Positions 17,667-26,586 of a stretch of DNA of 64,000 nucleotides are shown piece by piece. A program made the position numbers and the translations under genes. Every line of letters starts with the position of its first letter. Position 1 is the stretch's first letter. This stretch comes from Candidatus Midichloriaceae bacterium (GTDB lineage: Bacteria > Pseudomonadota > Alphaproteobacteria > Rickettsiales > Midichloriaceae). The stretch covers positions 1-64,000 of the forward strand of contig JAQSWL010000017.1 of the NCBI GenBank assembly GCA_029266655.1, given 5' to 3'. The notes under the pieces are model-generated. The model ran no database searches. It was not told where the DNA came from and saw only the letters and a list, made by a program, of their open reading frames with translations.

Positions 17667-18579
17667 TTAGCTCAAGTTTGGCATCTGCGAGTATAATACT
17701 CACTAGCTTTTCGAATGGAATACCATTTTTTTCAGCCAGCTCTGGCACTATAGAAAGATTGGTAAACCCAGGATGAGTATTGATCTCTAGGAAATATAGC
17801 ATGCATTTTTCTGGATTATATCTCATGTCAGAACGACTCACGCAGCGACATCCAAGTATGTTATGAGCAATCTCTGCAAACCTTAAAGATTCTTTATATA
17901 TATCCTCCGGCAGGTTTGCTGGATAAATATGCTCTGTTTTACCATCAGTATATTTGGATTCATAGTCATAAAACCCAGATAATGGCTTAAGTTCCAAAGA
18001 ACCAATCGCCTTACCTGAGATCACCGCAGTGCTAATTTCTTGACCCGGGATGTATTCTTCAACCAGTGCTTCCTCTCCATACTTCCATGGGGTTGTGCTC
18101 TGCTGATCGGCAAAAGAAGGGTCACCATCTTTTATAATATAAACACCAACTGTAGAACCTTGGCTAATTGGCTTTATAACGTATGGGCGCTTCATAGGCT
18201 CAATGCCAGATAATAAATCTGCAACCTTAACTTTTTTGCCTTCGGGAAATTTTATTCCGCAATTTTCAAGCATAATACGTGTAAGCCATTTGTTCATTCC
18301 TACAGCGGATGCCTCAATTCCTGAATGTGTATATGGAATACCCAATACTTCAAGTAAACCTGGGATTGCTCCGTCTTCACCATAGGTGCCATGTAGAGCG
18401 TTATAGATTACATCTGGTTTGCTTTTACTAAGCAATTCTAGCAGGTTATGACTTGGATCTATCTCAAAAACCTCATACCCCAAACTCTTTAGCGCCGCTA
18501 CAATAGATTTACCAGAATTGAGAGAAACTTCACGCTCGGAAGATTTGCCTCCCATAAGAACAGCAACACGTTTTGTCAT
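17656..18579 (-). CDS. ddl: D-alanine-D-alanine ligase
   Basis: ATP-grasp ligase making the D-Ala-D-Ala end of the peptidoglycan stem peptide. The 307-residue length is normal for DdlB. Motifs: VLMGGKSSEREVSLNSG (about 7-23), HGTYGEDGAIPGLLE (about 64-78), VIKPISQGSTVGV, LVEEYIPGQEIS and the metal-binding FLEINTHPGFTNLSIVPE. The usual CRGVSRSDFR appears here as CRCVSRSDMR, a mild variant. It starts the ddl-ftsQ-ftsA-recO operon; murB and murC, usual neighbours, are absent. Confidence 0.96.
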   Translation of the reverse strand: MTKRVAVLMGGKSSEREVSLNSGKSIVAALKSLGYEVFEIDPSHNLLELLSKSKPDVIYNALHGTYGEDGAIPGLLEVLGIPYTHSGIEASAVGMNKWLTRIMLENCGIKFPEGKKVKVADLLSGIEPMKRPYVIKPISQGSTVGVYIIKDGDPSFADQQSTTPWKYGEEALVEEYIPGQEISTAVISGKAIGSLELKPLSGFYDYESKYTDGKTEHIYPANLPEDIYKESLRFAEIAHNILGCRCVSRSDMRYNPEKCMLYFLEINTHPGFTNLSIVPELAEKNGIPFEKLVSIILADAKLELNAA

Positions 18580-18610
18580 AGATAATTATCCAGCATCAAT
18601 TTAGGGGTAA

Positions 18611-18768
18611 TATACTCCGTTAATTTGAAAAATTGGAGCCTCAGCTAATTTCTCCGCATCCGCACCTATTGACATAGGCTTACGGTGCTCGCAATTACTG
18701 CTCCTTCCACTTTTCCAAATTTCCTGTCGTCTATACATTTTTCCAATTCTTTACTTACGAGAAGTATA
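18611..18768 (-). repeat. F2 repeat, copy after the GS-like gene
   Basis: A nearly complete F2 element in minus orientation, from TATACTCCGTTAATTTG to TTACGAGAAGTATA, with the conserved GTCGTCTATAC and CCTATTGACATAGG parts. It fills the gap between ddl and the glutamine-synthetase-like gene, and its outer end contains that gene's stop codon (TAC TTC TCG TAA read on the minus strand). Confidence 0.88.
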
Positions 18769-19618
18769 CTTCAAAAAATTTAGGTATAAGCATTCTGCTA
18801 TAATGCAAGATCGTAGCCTTTTTTTCAAATATATTTTTCGCTTCTTGTAAACTTTGCGGTAATGGAGGTAGCTCATATATTGCATCGAAGGCATTGCCGT
18901 ATATTTGCGGAGGCAAATTTAGCTCCTTGCTTAACCCATGAATTACCCCAATCAATGCCACATAAACTGCCATAGCGGGCTCCGTTACTGAGGATGGCAG
19001 TCTAAATTCTATGCGCTTTGCATCAAGTGAAGAAGTTGGGATTCTAATTAGTGTCGTCCTATTATTTGCTCCCCAACTAACGTTTGTAGGGGACAAAAAT
19101 TTAGGGGAAAATCTTAAATATTCTTCTGGGCTTTTGCACATTAAATATATGGATTCCTCACTGATATCTAATATTCCAGCAATTGCTCTACCCAAAACAG
19201 TTTTGGCTGTTGCTTCGGTCGCAAACATGTTGAGCCCAAATTTATCGTGCAAAGATATGTGTAAGTGCAAAGAGCTGCCATAGTCATCTGGGTATGGCTT
19301 AGCATCAAAAATGGCATTGCAGTCTTTTTGCCTAGATATTGTCCTTATAAAAGATTTAGTTTGATTTATGCGCTCAAGTAGCGCAAGTACTGGCTCTTCA
19401 TGGCTGAATACGAATTCGTATTGGTTCCAGCCTTTTTCTTTTTCAAGCCGGCAGCCAGCACTTGGTATCTGATCCAAAATCTCGTTAATCGTTTTTGTGG
19501 AATCTGCCCTTAGGTAAAACTCTAATTCTGCGCCAATTTTGACATCAGCGCCAAATTTGCTTTTAATAAAATCAAGCAATACTTTTACCTGATCAACAAG
19601 AATTTGACGCTCTTTCAA
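18755..19618 (-). CDS. Truncated glutamine synthetase-like protein
   Basis: A 287-residue protein made of the glutamine-synthetase catalytic fold without the N-terminal beta-grasp domain. Visible motifs are GAELEFYL (about 24-31), the ATP-site motif GSSLHLHIS (about 113-121), a degenerate NRTTLIRIP (about 184-192) and RIEFRLPSS. Full-length enzymes are about 450 residues, so this may be an evolved specialised ligase or a reduced enzyme rather than classic GlnA. It follows trxA by 3 bases. Its final residues (VYFS) and stop codon lie inside an F2 repeat, suggesting C-terminal truncation by insertion. Confidence 0.75.
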   Translation of the reverse strand: MKERQILVDQVKVLLDFIKSKFGADVKIGAELEFYLRADSTKTINEILDQIPSAGCRLEKEKGWNQYEFVFSHEEPVLALLERINQTKSFIRTISRQKDCNAIFDAKPYPDDYGSSLHLHISLHDKFGLNMFATEATAKTVLGRAIAGILDISEESIYLMCKSPEEYLRFSPKFLSPTNVSWGANNRTTLIRIPTSSLDAKRIEFRLPSSVTEPAMAVYVALIGVIHGLSKELNLPPQIYGNAFDAIYELPPLPQSLQEAKNIFEKKATILHYSRMLIPKFFEVYFS

Positions 19619-19621
19619 AGC

Positions 19622-19945
19622 TTAATCAACCTCTGAATTAATCCATTCAGTTAAAGCGGCCTTAGTTAAAGATCCAACTTTTATCGCTATTTGTTTGCCA
19701 TCTTTTAGCAGCACAAGGGTTGGAATACCTCTAACACCAAACTTGCTAGGTGTCTCCGGGTTTTCATCTACATTCATTTTGCCAACTTTGATTTTGCCAA
19801 CAACGCCAGATGCGTAATCTTCTATAACAGGGCCTAATTGACGGCAAGGACCGCACCATTCTGCCCAAAAATCTACCAAAACATAGCCATCGGCTTCGTT
19901 TACTTCCTTTTCAAAATTAGCATCTGTAAAATGATGAACGGTCAT
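19622..19945 (-). CDS. trxA: Thioredoxin
   Basis: Cytoplasmic dithiol reductant. The 107-residue protein carries the canonical active site AEWCGPCRQ with Cys31 and Cys34, the cis-proline loop RGIPTLVLLKDG and normal length. AGAGGA about 10 bases upstream supports the start. It is followed directly by the glutamine-synthetase-like gene. Confidence 0.97.
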   Translation of the reverse strand: MTVHHFTDANFEKEVNEADGYVLVDFWAEWCGPCRQLGPVIEDYASGVVGKIKVGKMNVDENPETPSKFGVRGIPTLVLLKDGKQIAIKVGSLTKAALTEWINSEVD

Positions 19946-19971
19946 GGCTGTATATCCTCTATTAAAATTAA

Positions 19972-20262
19972 TTAATTTTTTACCTTCACTTCCTGGGCAT
20001 TTGATTTCTTGCGCTTATGATGCTTGGCTAGAGCTTTTTTAGCATCTTCAGATAAAGCATTTTTCAAAGCACTTCTCTTATCTTTGCATTCATTGTAAAG
20101 CTTGTCATCTTTTTCATAATAATCTTTAATCTCTTTTTTGATTGCCTCAGATATTTCCTTATCAGCAAGCAGCGCTTTCTTTTTGCATTCATACGAATTG
20201 CAAGCGAACGCCGCATTAGCAACGAATAAAGCACCAATAATAAAAGACGTTATTAGTTTCAT
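19972..20262 (-). CDS. Small secreted Lys-rich hypothetical protein
   Basis: A 96-residue protein with a clear Sec signal peptide (MKLITSFIIGALFVANAAFA, cleavage after residue 20 expected). The mature 76 residues are highly charged, with CNSYECKKK at the start, one more cysteine in NECKDKRS, and a basic tail (AKHHKRKKSNAQ). I do not recognise a family. It lies 26 bases upstream of trxA on the same strand; the three mature cysteines make a periplasmic role with disulfides possible. Confidence 0.7.
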   Translation of the reverse strand: MKLITSFIIGALFVANAAFACNSYECKKKALLADKEISEAIKKEIKDYYEKDDKLYNECKDKRSALKNALSEDAKKALAKHHKRKKSNAQEVKVKN

Positions 20263-20378
20263 AATATACCTGTTGAAATTTTTGCGGTTTCAACTTAGCC
20301 TATTATCTTTGAATAAACAATTAATATCTTATATCAAATTTTAAATATAATTTGATATTACTTAACCAGGTTTTTTAT

Positions 20379-22214
20379 ATGACAGCCGATATAGCTGAAT
20401 TTTTTCTGGTACTTGCCACTATATTTGCATGCTCGCAGATGCTACTGTCTGGGGTGACGCAAAAAATCAGCGTATTTAAAGCAGTTGCCACCCTCAACTT
20501 TATCTGCGCACTGATATCTTTTTCGCTATTAATAATATGCTTTGCGTTTTCTGATTTTTCTGTAGCGCTTGTTGCAAATCATTCACACATGAGCAAACCA
20601 TTAATTTATAAAATATCCGCAACCTGGGCAAATCATGAAGGTTCGATGTTGATGTGGGTATTGGTGCTTGCTTCCTTTAATATGTTTTTTGCGTGGATAC
20701 CTTCAACTAACAATCACAAGCGTTTTACACTTAATGTCCAAGGATTTATAATCGCAATGTTTGGCATTTACACTTTGGCGCTCTCTAATCCATTTTTGAG
20801 GATGTACCCAGTTCCTATAACTGGCTTGGGGCTTAACCCTCTTTTGCAAGATATTGGGCTAGCTTTGCACCCTCCAATGCTTTATTTTGGGTACGTTGGG
20901 TTCTCAATTGCTTATGCTTCCGCAGTTGCCACTCTTTTTTCTGCAATTAATTTAAGAGATTGGGCTAGAGAAACGCTGCCGTTTATAATGCTTTCTTGGT
21001 GTTTTTTATCACTTGGCATCACTCTTGGCAGCTGGTGGGCTTATCGTGAACTGGGGTGGGGAGGATATTGGTTTTGGGACCCCGTGGAAAATGCTTCTCT
21101 AATCCCTTGGCTCTCGGCTACCGCACTTTTGCATACCTTAAGAATAATAGCCAAAACTGGCCAGTTAAAAAGTTGGGGCATTATACTTGCTATATTGACT
21201 TTTTCGCTTAGTGGGGTTGGCACGTTTCTAGTGCGCTCTGGCTCTGTTACTTCAGTTCACTCATTTGCAACGGATCCTACTAGGGGCGTAGCAATTCTAT
21301 GTATAGTTATAGCTCTCCTTACCTTGGGCTTAATCGCATTTTTGATCAAGAATAAAATCTATAGAGAACAAACTCAATTCACCAGATCTTCGGTTTTCAT
21401 AGCGCTTAACAATATATTTATTATATTCTTCACCATTGTAGTTATCACTGGCACTATCTACCCAATAATTCTTGAGTTGGTTTTTGCACAAAAAATTTCT
21501 GTAGGTGCGCCTTATTATAATTCTTTATTAGCACCTACAGTTGCCGCTCTTTTAGTGCTTTGTATTTTCGCACCCCAAATTGATGGTATCCCACTATATA
21601 AATTTCTAATATCAGCTTTAATCAGCTTTTGCATAACATACGTTTTACCGGAATTTCAAATTTTAGCTGCATTAATAATTTGGCTTGCTGTGCACTTAAT
21701 TTTAGATTCTTTTTCGCTACTATACGAATTTTACAAAAAGAAGTTCACAGGAAGTTTAACTATGATATTAGCTCATTTGAGCTTTGCTATCCTTGCGCTT
21801 GCTATCACGATAAATTCATTGAGTCAGCTAGAAACAGAAAAGATAATAAAGCTAAATGAGCGCATCACCTTTGGCAGCTATGCCGTAAAGCTTTTAAGCA
21901 TAGATTATCATAAAGGCCCTAACTATTTATCTCGAGTAGCGAAATTTGAAGCTTGGCATAACAATAAATATTTAGGCGAAATAAAGCCGGAAGCAAGGTT
22001 ATATCCAATAGAAAATCAACAGACGACAGAATCAGGGATCTTGCACACTTTATTGTATGACTTTTACATAACTACTGGTGAAACTAATCAAAATCAAGAT
22101 ATTGTAGCGAGGATTTACATAAGGCCGATGGTTTCATTTATCTGGCTTGGCGGGGCTTTACTATTTGTAACTGGTATCATTTCTATAATTAGAGCCTTTG
22201 TAAAAAAGATTTAA
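20379..22214 (+). CDS. ccmF: Cytochrome c maturation protein CcmF
   Basis: Membrane component of the System I haem lyase that attaches haem to apocytochrome c with CcmH. The 611-residue protein is a multi-helix membrane protein with the haem-binding WWD motif GWGGYWFWDPVENASLIPWL, the preceding GSWWAYRE and the ATWANHEGSMLMWVL motif near residue 80. The frame is open from a TTG at 20352; I chose ATG 20379 because AGG lies 8 bases before it. No other ccm gene is adjacent, consistent with scattered ccm genes in Rickettsiales. Confidence 0.95.
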   Translation: MTADIAEFFLVLATIFACSQMLLSGVTQKISVFKAVATLNFICALISFSLLIICFAFSDFSVALVANHSHMSKPLIYKISATWANHEGSMLMWVLVLASFNMFFAWIPSTNNHKRFTLNVQGFIIAMFGIYTLALSNPFLRMYPVPITGLGLNPLLQDIGLALHPPMLYFGYVGFSIAYASAVATLFSAINLRDWARETLPFIMLSWCFLSLGITLGSWWAYRELGWGGYWFWDPVENASLIPWLSATALLHTLRIIAKTGQLKSWGIILAILTFSLSGVGTFLVRSGSVTSVHSFATDPTRGVAILCIVIALLTLGLIAFLIKNKIYREQTQFTRSSVFIALNNIFIIFFTIVVITGTIYPIILELVFAQKISVGAPYYNSLLAPTVAALLVLCIFAPQIDGIPLYKFLISALISFCITYVLPEFQILAALIIWLAVHLILDSFSLLYEFYKKKFTGSLTMILAHLSFAILALAITINSLSQLETEKIIKLNERITFGSYAVKLLSIDYHKGPNYLSRVAKFEAWHNNKYLGEIKPEARLYPIENQQTTESGILHTLLYDFYITTGETNQNQDIVARIYIRPMVSFIWLGGALLFVTGIISIIRAFVKKI

Positions 22215-22280
22215 AAACCCGTTGCTGCTTATGTTATTTTTAAGCTATGATTACCAATCAACAAACAGTTTACGCAAGTT

Positions 22281-22706
22281 ATGACATACAAACCAGTTAC
22301 ATTGCCAAAGGATTATAAGCCAAGTGATAAAGAAGAATACATGAATCCGATGCAGGTTGAGTATTTCAGGGAAAAATTACTCAAATGGAAAGAGGACCTT
22401 GCTCGTGAATCACAAAATACTGTGGACCATTTAAGGGATGAAAATTGGAATGAGCCAGACCTTAATGACCGTGCATCTGTAGAAACTGAAACCAGTTTGG
22501 AATTGAGAACTAGAGATCGCTACCGCAAGTTAATGAATAAAATTGATGAAGCTTTAGGCCGTATTGAAAATGGTAGCTATGGCTACTGCGAAGATACCGG
22601 TGAACCTATTGGCATTAAGCGCTTAGAAGCGCGCCCAATTGCGACCCTTTCAATAGAAGCACAAGAAAGGCACGAGCGCTTTGAGAAGAGCCATAGCGAA
22701 GATTAA
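22281..22706 (+). CDS. dksA: RNA polymerase-binding transcription factor DksA
   Basis: Binds the RNA polymerase secondary channel and modulates initiation with ppGpp. The 141-residue protein has the coiled-coil hairpin (about 25-95) and a C-terminal globular part with GYCEDTGEPIGIKRLEARPI. Only one of the four zinc-finger cysteines remains (positions of the others are Thr, Ser and Ala), which is the usual alphaproteobacterial form and not a decayed gene. Single-gene unit by spacing. Confidence 0.94.
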   Translation: MTYKPVTLPKDYKPSDKEEYMNPMQVEYFREKLLKWKEDLARESQNTVDHLRDENWNEPDLNDRASVETETSLELRTRDRYRKLMNKIDEALGRIENGSYGYCEDTGEPIGIKRLEARPIATLSIEAQERHERFEKSHSED

Positions 22707-22860
22707 TAGCAAACTCATATAGCCTATTAAATATGAGTTTTGGTATATTTCGGGCGCTATCTCGGCAGCAATAAATTCAGCAAGAAGTTAAATATTTACA
22801 TACTTTCTTGCAATATTGGGCCTTTTTGCTTACACTTTCTACAAATTTATATAGGCAGAG

Positions 22861-23763
22861 ATGAAACAAAATAGCAACCCAGCAGTTGATATCGCACTAA
22901 TGAGCGATGTATTAAACTTCATTACGAATAAAGAAGATACCGAGGCAGATTGCGAGCTACTTAAGAGAAAATTAAGCAAGCTTGGGAGTGGTGCCGTAAC
23001 TCGGATTCTTGACTTTAGGTTTAACAATGAAATATTGCATTTGAATTTAGCGGGTTATATTTTCACAAAGCTTCCATTTAAGAAAAATTTTTTGAGCTGT
23101 ATTTTGGAATTGGAGCCGCAACTATTATTACAAATCACTTTTACCTCTCAATGCATCGACAAGGTAAAATCTGTAGATGGCATTAATATTTATGGCGACA
23201 GCCAGCCTACAGGTACTACTATTTATGTTACATCCCCGCTGATTTTAGCAATCAAGAATAGAAGCCCTGAGATGGTTACAACTGTTTTAAGCCACCAAAT
23301 TTTCCTGGATGAGAGAAACTATGATGTAACCACTAATTGCTTACGCCTTATAGACTCTTATTGCTGGGCTATACGTTGGTATTACGACACTAATACAGAA
23401 GCAGAAAAGGAAATTTTAGAGATGATTTTTGCAAGTGCATCTGAAAGCATGAGAGAGGCGGGTAAACAAGGGCAGTCAGATTTGTTAAAGTTTTTAAAGG
23501 AAAGCTTTTCTTCACAATTAATGTTTGCTACTTTGCAGCACAATGGTCCCAACAACCACAATATTCATATGCAGCAACTAAGCGATTTACAAAAATTGTG
23601 CAATGTGTTTGAGGAAGTTCTACCGCAGAAAGAAGTAGAGATTGAGGCACCTAAAGAAGAAAAATGGTCGCCATTGGCATGGGGCGCAGGAGCATTAATT
23701 ATCGGGCTTGGTGCATGTGTGTTGGCTAAATTCCTTAAAAATGAGTCATCAATTGAAAGATAA
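22861..23763 (+). CDS. Hypothetical protein with C-terminal membrane anchor
   Basis: A 300-residue protein I do not recognise. The first 265 residues are soluble and probably helical, with scattered cysteines. The only membrane segment is at the very C-terminus (about 272-290, WGAGALIIGLGACVLAKF) followed by a short charged tail, which is tail-anchored topology. There is no signal peptide. A Glu/Lys-rich hinge (about 250-266) precedes the anchor. The protein at 60012 shares this topology without obvious sequence similarity. In an intracellular bacterium such proteins can be effectors that insert in host membranes; this is inference. Confidence 0.72.
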   Translation: MKQNSNPAVDIALMSDVLNFITNKEDTEADCELLKRKLSKLGSGAVTRILDFRFNNEILHLNLAGYIFTKLPFKKNFLSCILELEPQLLLQITFTSQCIDKVKSVDGINIYGDSQPTGTTIYVTSPLILAIKNRSPEMVTTVLSHQIFLDERNYDVTTNCLRLIDSYCWAIRWYYDTNTEAEKEILEMIFASASESMREAGKQGQSDLLKFLKESFSSQLMFATLQHNGPNNHNIHMQQLSDLQKLCNVFEEVLPQKEVEIEAPKEEKWSPLAWGAGALIIGLGACVLAKFLKNESSIER

Positions 23764-23844
23764 AAGCCCCTACCCGCCCACAGCCAGAACTTTACTGTCT
23801 TAATCCGTTGCCTTGATTTCTAAATATAGCCGCCGCTATAGAAC

Positions 23845-23892
23845 CAAACATTTTCCCGCATCTGTAAATTTATTTTGTAGAAATGGCATTAA
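23845..23892 (-). repeat. F6 repeat end (solo)
   Basis: AACCAAACATTTTCCCGCATCTG followed by an AGAAATGGCAT end resembles the inverted end of the full F6 element at 43547-43704. It lies in the 23764-24173 gap, which otherwise holds only an F1 element. Confidence 0.5.
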
Positions 23893-23994
23893 TACACCTT
23901 TTAGTTTTTATTACTGCAATTTTTGATTGTAAATTTACATATATTCTGATATTAGTGCAATATTCGCCTGTTTATTCTAGGTTGCCAATCTATT

Positions 23995-24152
23995 ATACTA
24001 AATCTCATAAATAAATTGAGATAGTAATGCCAGATTTTGGCAAAGTGCGAAGGGAAAAAGCAGTTGAATATTTTACATATTCATCAATTTTTGACCAAGT
24101 GAATTTGCCAAAAGATGAGCTTTAATGCTCTATTTATTTTGAGATTTGGTAT
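23995..24152 (+). repeat. F1 palindromic repeat, copy 3
   Basis: A complete 158-base F1 element with ATACTAAATCTCATAAATAA at the left and TTTTGAGATTTGGTAT at the right. It contains the core GCCAGATTTTGGCAAAGTGCG and the GAGCTTTAATGCTC mini-hairpin. It ends about 20 bases before the GNAT gene start. Confidence 0.92.
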
Positions 24153-24173
24153 TAAACAAAAAATTTGTATTTT

Positions 24174-24608
24174 ATGAATAATATTGCATTTAAAATTGTA
24201 GAGTGGGGCACTAAGGAGTACCTTGATATAGTAAAATTGCGCCATGAAATGCTGCGTAAGCCGCTAGGTTTGGTTACAGATAAGGACGATTTAGAAGGGG
24301 ATAAAACTCATGTTAAAATTATTGGATTGAATGAAGAAGAGGTTATTGCAATTGCTGCCTTAGAAGAGATTAATGGCATTTATAAAATGCAAGGAGTAGC
24401 GGTAAAAGATGAATACCAGAACAAAGGTATAGGATCTAAAATGATACATTTTTGTGAGAATTACGCCAAGCAATATGGCATAAAATCGATCTTTTGTCAT
24501 TCATTGCTTTCAGCTTCAAACTTTTATGAAAAGCTTGGGTATGTAGATGAAGGGCATTATGTGAGCGCTTGTGGTATACCATATATTAAGATGACGAAAG
24601 TATTATGA
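24174..24608 (+). CDS. GNAT family N-acetyltransferase
   Basis: Acetyl-CoA-dependent acetyltransferase of unknown substrate. The 145-residue protein has the acetyl-CoA pyrophosphate-binding motif A (VAVKDEYQNKGIGSKMI, about 72-88) and the C-terminal ASNFYEKLGYV motif typical of small GNATs. The frame opens at a TTG (24165), but ATG 24174 gives the standard N-terminus. It sits alone, with repeats on both sides. Confidence 0.88.
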   Translation: MNNIAFKIVEWGTKEYLDIVKLRHEMLRKPLGLVTDKDDLEGDKTHVKIIGLNEEEVIAIAALEEINGIYKMQGVAVKDEYQNKGIGSKMIHFCENYAKQYGIKSIFCHSLLSASNFYEKLGYVDEGHYVSACGIPYIKMTKVL

Positions 24609-24760
24609 GTTATAGTAAATTAGCTTGAAAAGTTTACATAGCAAATCAATAAAAAGCAAAGCATTAAGACAAGGCCGGGTTCTTTGGGGGGCGAGCGCGT
24701 AGCGCTCGAACCCGGCCTGCAAGATCTTCTATAAAGATCTTGCAAAATATGACAAACAAG

Positions 24761-24932
<172 letters not shown>

Positions 24933-24955
<23 letters not shown>

Positions 24956-25145
24956 CTGCATTCCTTTGGATATTAGGAAAGCTATTTATACCACTAATTC
25001 CATTGAAGCAGTCAATAGGCAAATCAGAAAAATCATTAAAAACAAAGGCGTTCTTCCAGATTAGCTCTGAATCAATTTCACATACTTTGCGAAATTGATC
25101 ACGACTAATATCACAGTACTTACACATTCTATCTGACAGCCTCAA
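24933..25145 (-). pseudogene. Possible gene remnant
   Basis: A 70-residue open frame on the minus strand (starts MRLSDRMCKYCDISRDQFRK) with protein-like composition, but no family I recognise and no ribosome binding site. Its 3' end runs into the right arm of the AG hairpin. It lies wholly inside the segment that splits the F3 repeat, so it may be a fragment carried in by that insertion. It may equally be chance. Confidence 0.25.
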
Positions 25146-25253
25146 TTATTGCTTTTTAATTTAGTATTCAAGTTAAATATTTACTTATGTAGCTGTGTTG
25201 CCGGATGGTAATGTACTCCTGCCCCTTAAGGTTAATGTACCCATTTCTTAAAC

Positions 25254-26555
25254 TTAACTATCCCTAAACAATAAGCTTTTTGCAGCTTCAATAGATAGCT
25301 CTCTGCGCTCTCCAGTTTGGCGCTTAACAACTTCTACCATATTTTCAGCAGCAAGCTTTGGTCCTATGATGATAATCCACGGAACACCTATTAGCTCCAT
25401 GCTGGAAAGCTTATGGCCAATACTGTTTTCAGTATCATCTACTAGCACATCTTTTTCATGCGAGCGCATAGCATCATAAAGATCTGCTGCCATATCATCA
25501 CAGATAGAGTTGCCCGGGCGTAAATTAACAATTGCTGCATCAAATGGGCTAACGCTTGCAGGCCAAATAATGCCTTTTTCATCATGATTTGCCTCAATTA
25601 AAGCTGCAACCAACCTAGATGCACCTATGCCATAACAGCCCATTTGGGGATTAAATAATTTACCTTCTTTATCCTGAAGATTTATTCCCATAGATTTGCT
25701 GTATTTATCCCCTAGATAAAATATGTGCCCAACTTCAATTCCTTTTTTAGTAAGCAGTTTAGAAGCAGGAATAGGGCATGAATCTGGATCATGTTTTTCC
25801 TTTTCATTAGCGTAAAATTTATTGAAGCCTTTGATGTCAATTTCCATGGAATCTAGATAGCTTTCAGCCTCTTCTTCAAAAAAAATAGTGCTTTCTCCGT
25901 TTTCAGCAAGTACGTGGAACTCATGGCTTAAATCTCCACCCATAGAGCCTGTATCTGCTTTAACTGGTATTGCACGTAAGCCTAAACGCTTAAACACCTT
26001 TAGGTAAGCAATAAACATTTTTTCGTAAGAGACTAGGGCTGCGGCTTCATCAATGTCAAAAGAATATGCGTCTTTCATTAAAAATTCACGAGCTCTCATT
26101 ATGCCAAAACGAGGGCGAATTTCATCGCGAAATTTCCAGCTTATTTGGTAAAGATTTTTTGGGAGATCTTTATAAGATTGTACAGTATTCTTAAAAAGAT
26201 CGGCAACTACTTCTTCTGCCGTTGGGCAATAAGTTAGTTCATTACCATTGCGGTCTGTAAGGATCAGCATTTCTGAGCTTAAATCACCCTCTGCTCCATA
26301 TCTTCCAGACTTTTTCCACAAGTCGACTGGCTGCATAGAAGGCATTAAAATTTCCAATGCACCGGCATTGTTCATCTCTTCACGAATAATTTGCTCTACC
26401 TTTTTAAGTACTTTGCAGCCAAGAGGCAGCCAATTATAAAGCCCAGATGCTAATTGGCGTATCATACCGGATCGTAGCATTAACCTGTGAGATGCCACAA
26501 CAGCATCTTTAGGATCATCCTTAAGTAAAGGTAAAAAGTATTGCGTTAAATACAT
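25254..26555 (-). CDS. proS: Prolyl-tRNA synthetase
   Basis: Charges tRNA-Pro. The 433-residue protein is the short alphaproteobacterial/eukaryote-like class IIa type without the large editing insertion. Motif 2 is visible as FRDEIRPRFGIMRAREFLMKD, read in pieces (about 147-167), motif 3 as GCYGIGASRLVAALIE, and the anticodon-binding domain follows from about residue 340 (VDDTENSIGHKLSSMELIGVP region). It is 31 bases downstream of lon on the same strand, an apparent lon-proS operon. Confidence 0.96.
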   Translation of the reverse strand: MYLTQYFLPLLKDDPKDAVVASHRLMLRSGMIRQLASGLYNWLPLGCKVLKKVEQIIREEMNNAGALEILMPSMQPVDLWKKSGRYGAEGDLSSEMLILTDRNGNELTYCPTAEEVVADLFKNTVQSYKDLPKNLYQISWKFRDEIRPRFGIMRAREFLMKDAYSFDIDEAAALVSYEKMFIAYLKVFKRLGLRAIPVKADTGSMGGDLSHEFHVLAENGESTIFFEEEAESYLDSMEIDIKGFNKFYANEKEKHDPDSCPIPASKLLTKKGIEVGHIFYLGDKYSKSMGINLQDKEGKLFNPQMGCYGIGASRLVAALIEANHDEKGIIWPASVSPFDAAIVNLRPGNSICDDMAADLYDAMRSHEKDVLVDDTENSIGHKLSSMELIGVPWIIIIGPKLAAENMVEVVKRQTGERRELSIEAAKSLLFRDS

Positions 26556-26586
26556 GCTATTAGCCTCTCTTCTTTTAAATCAGCAG

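Noticed and set aside
25195-25250. TAATGTACYC motifs as an IS21-type end
   Set aside because: Only two short motifs and no transposase remnant that I can identify.
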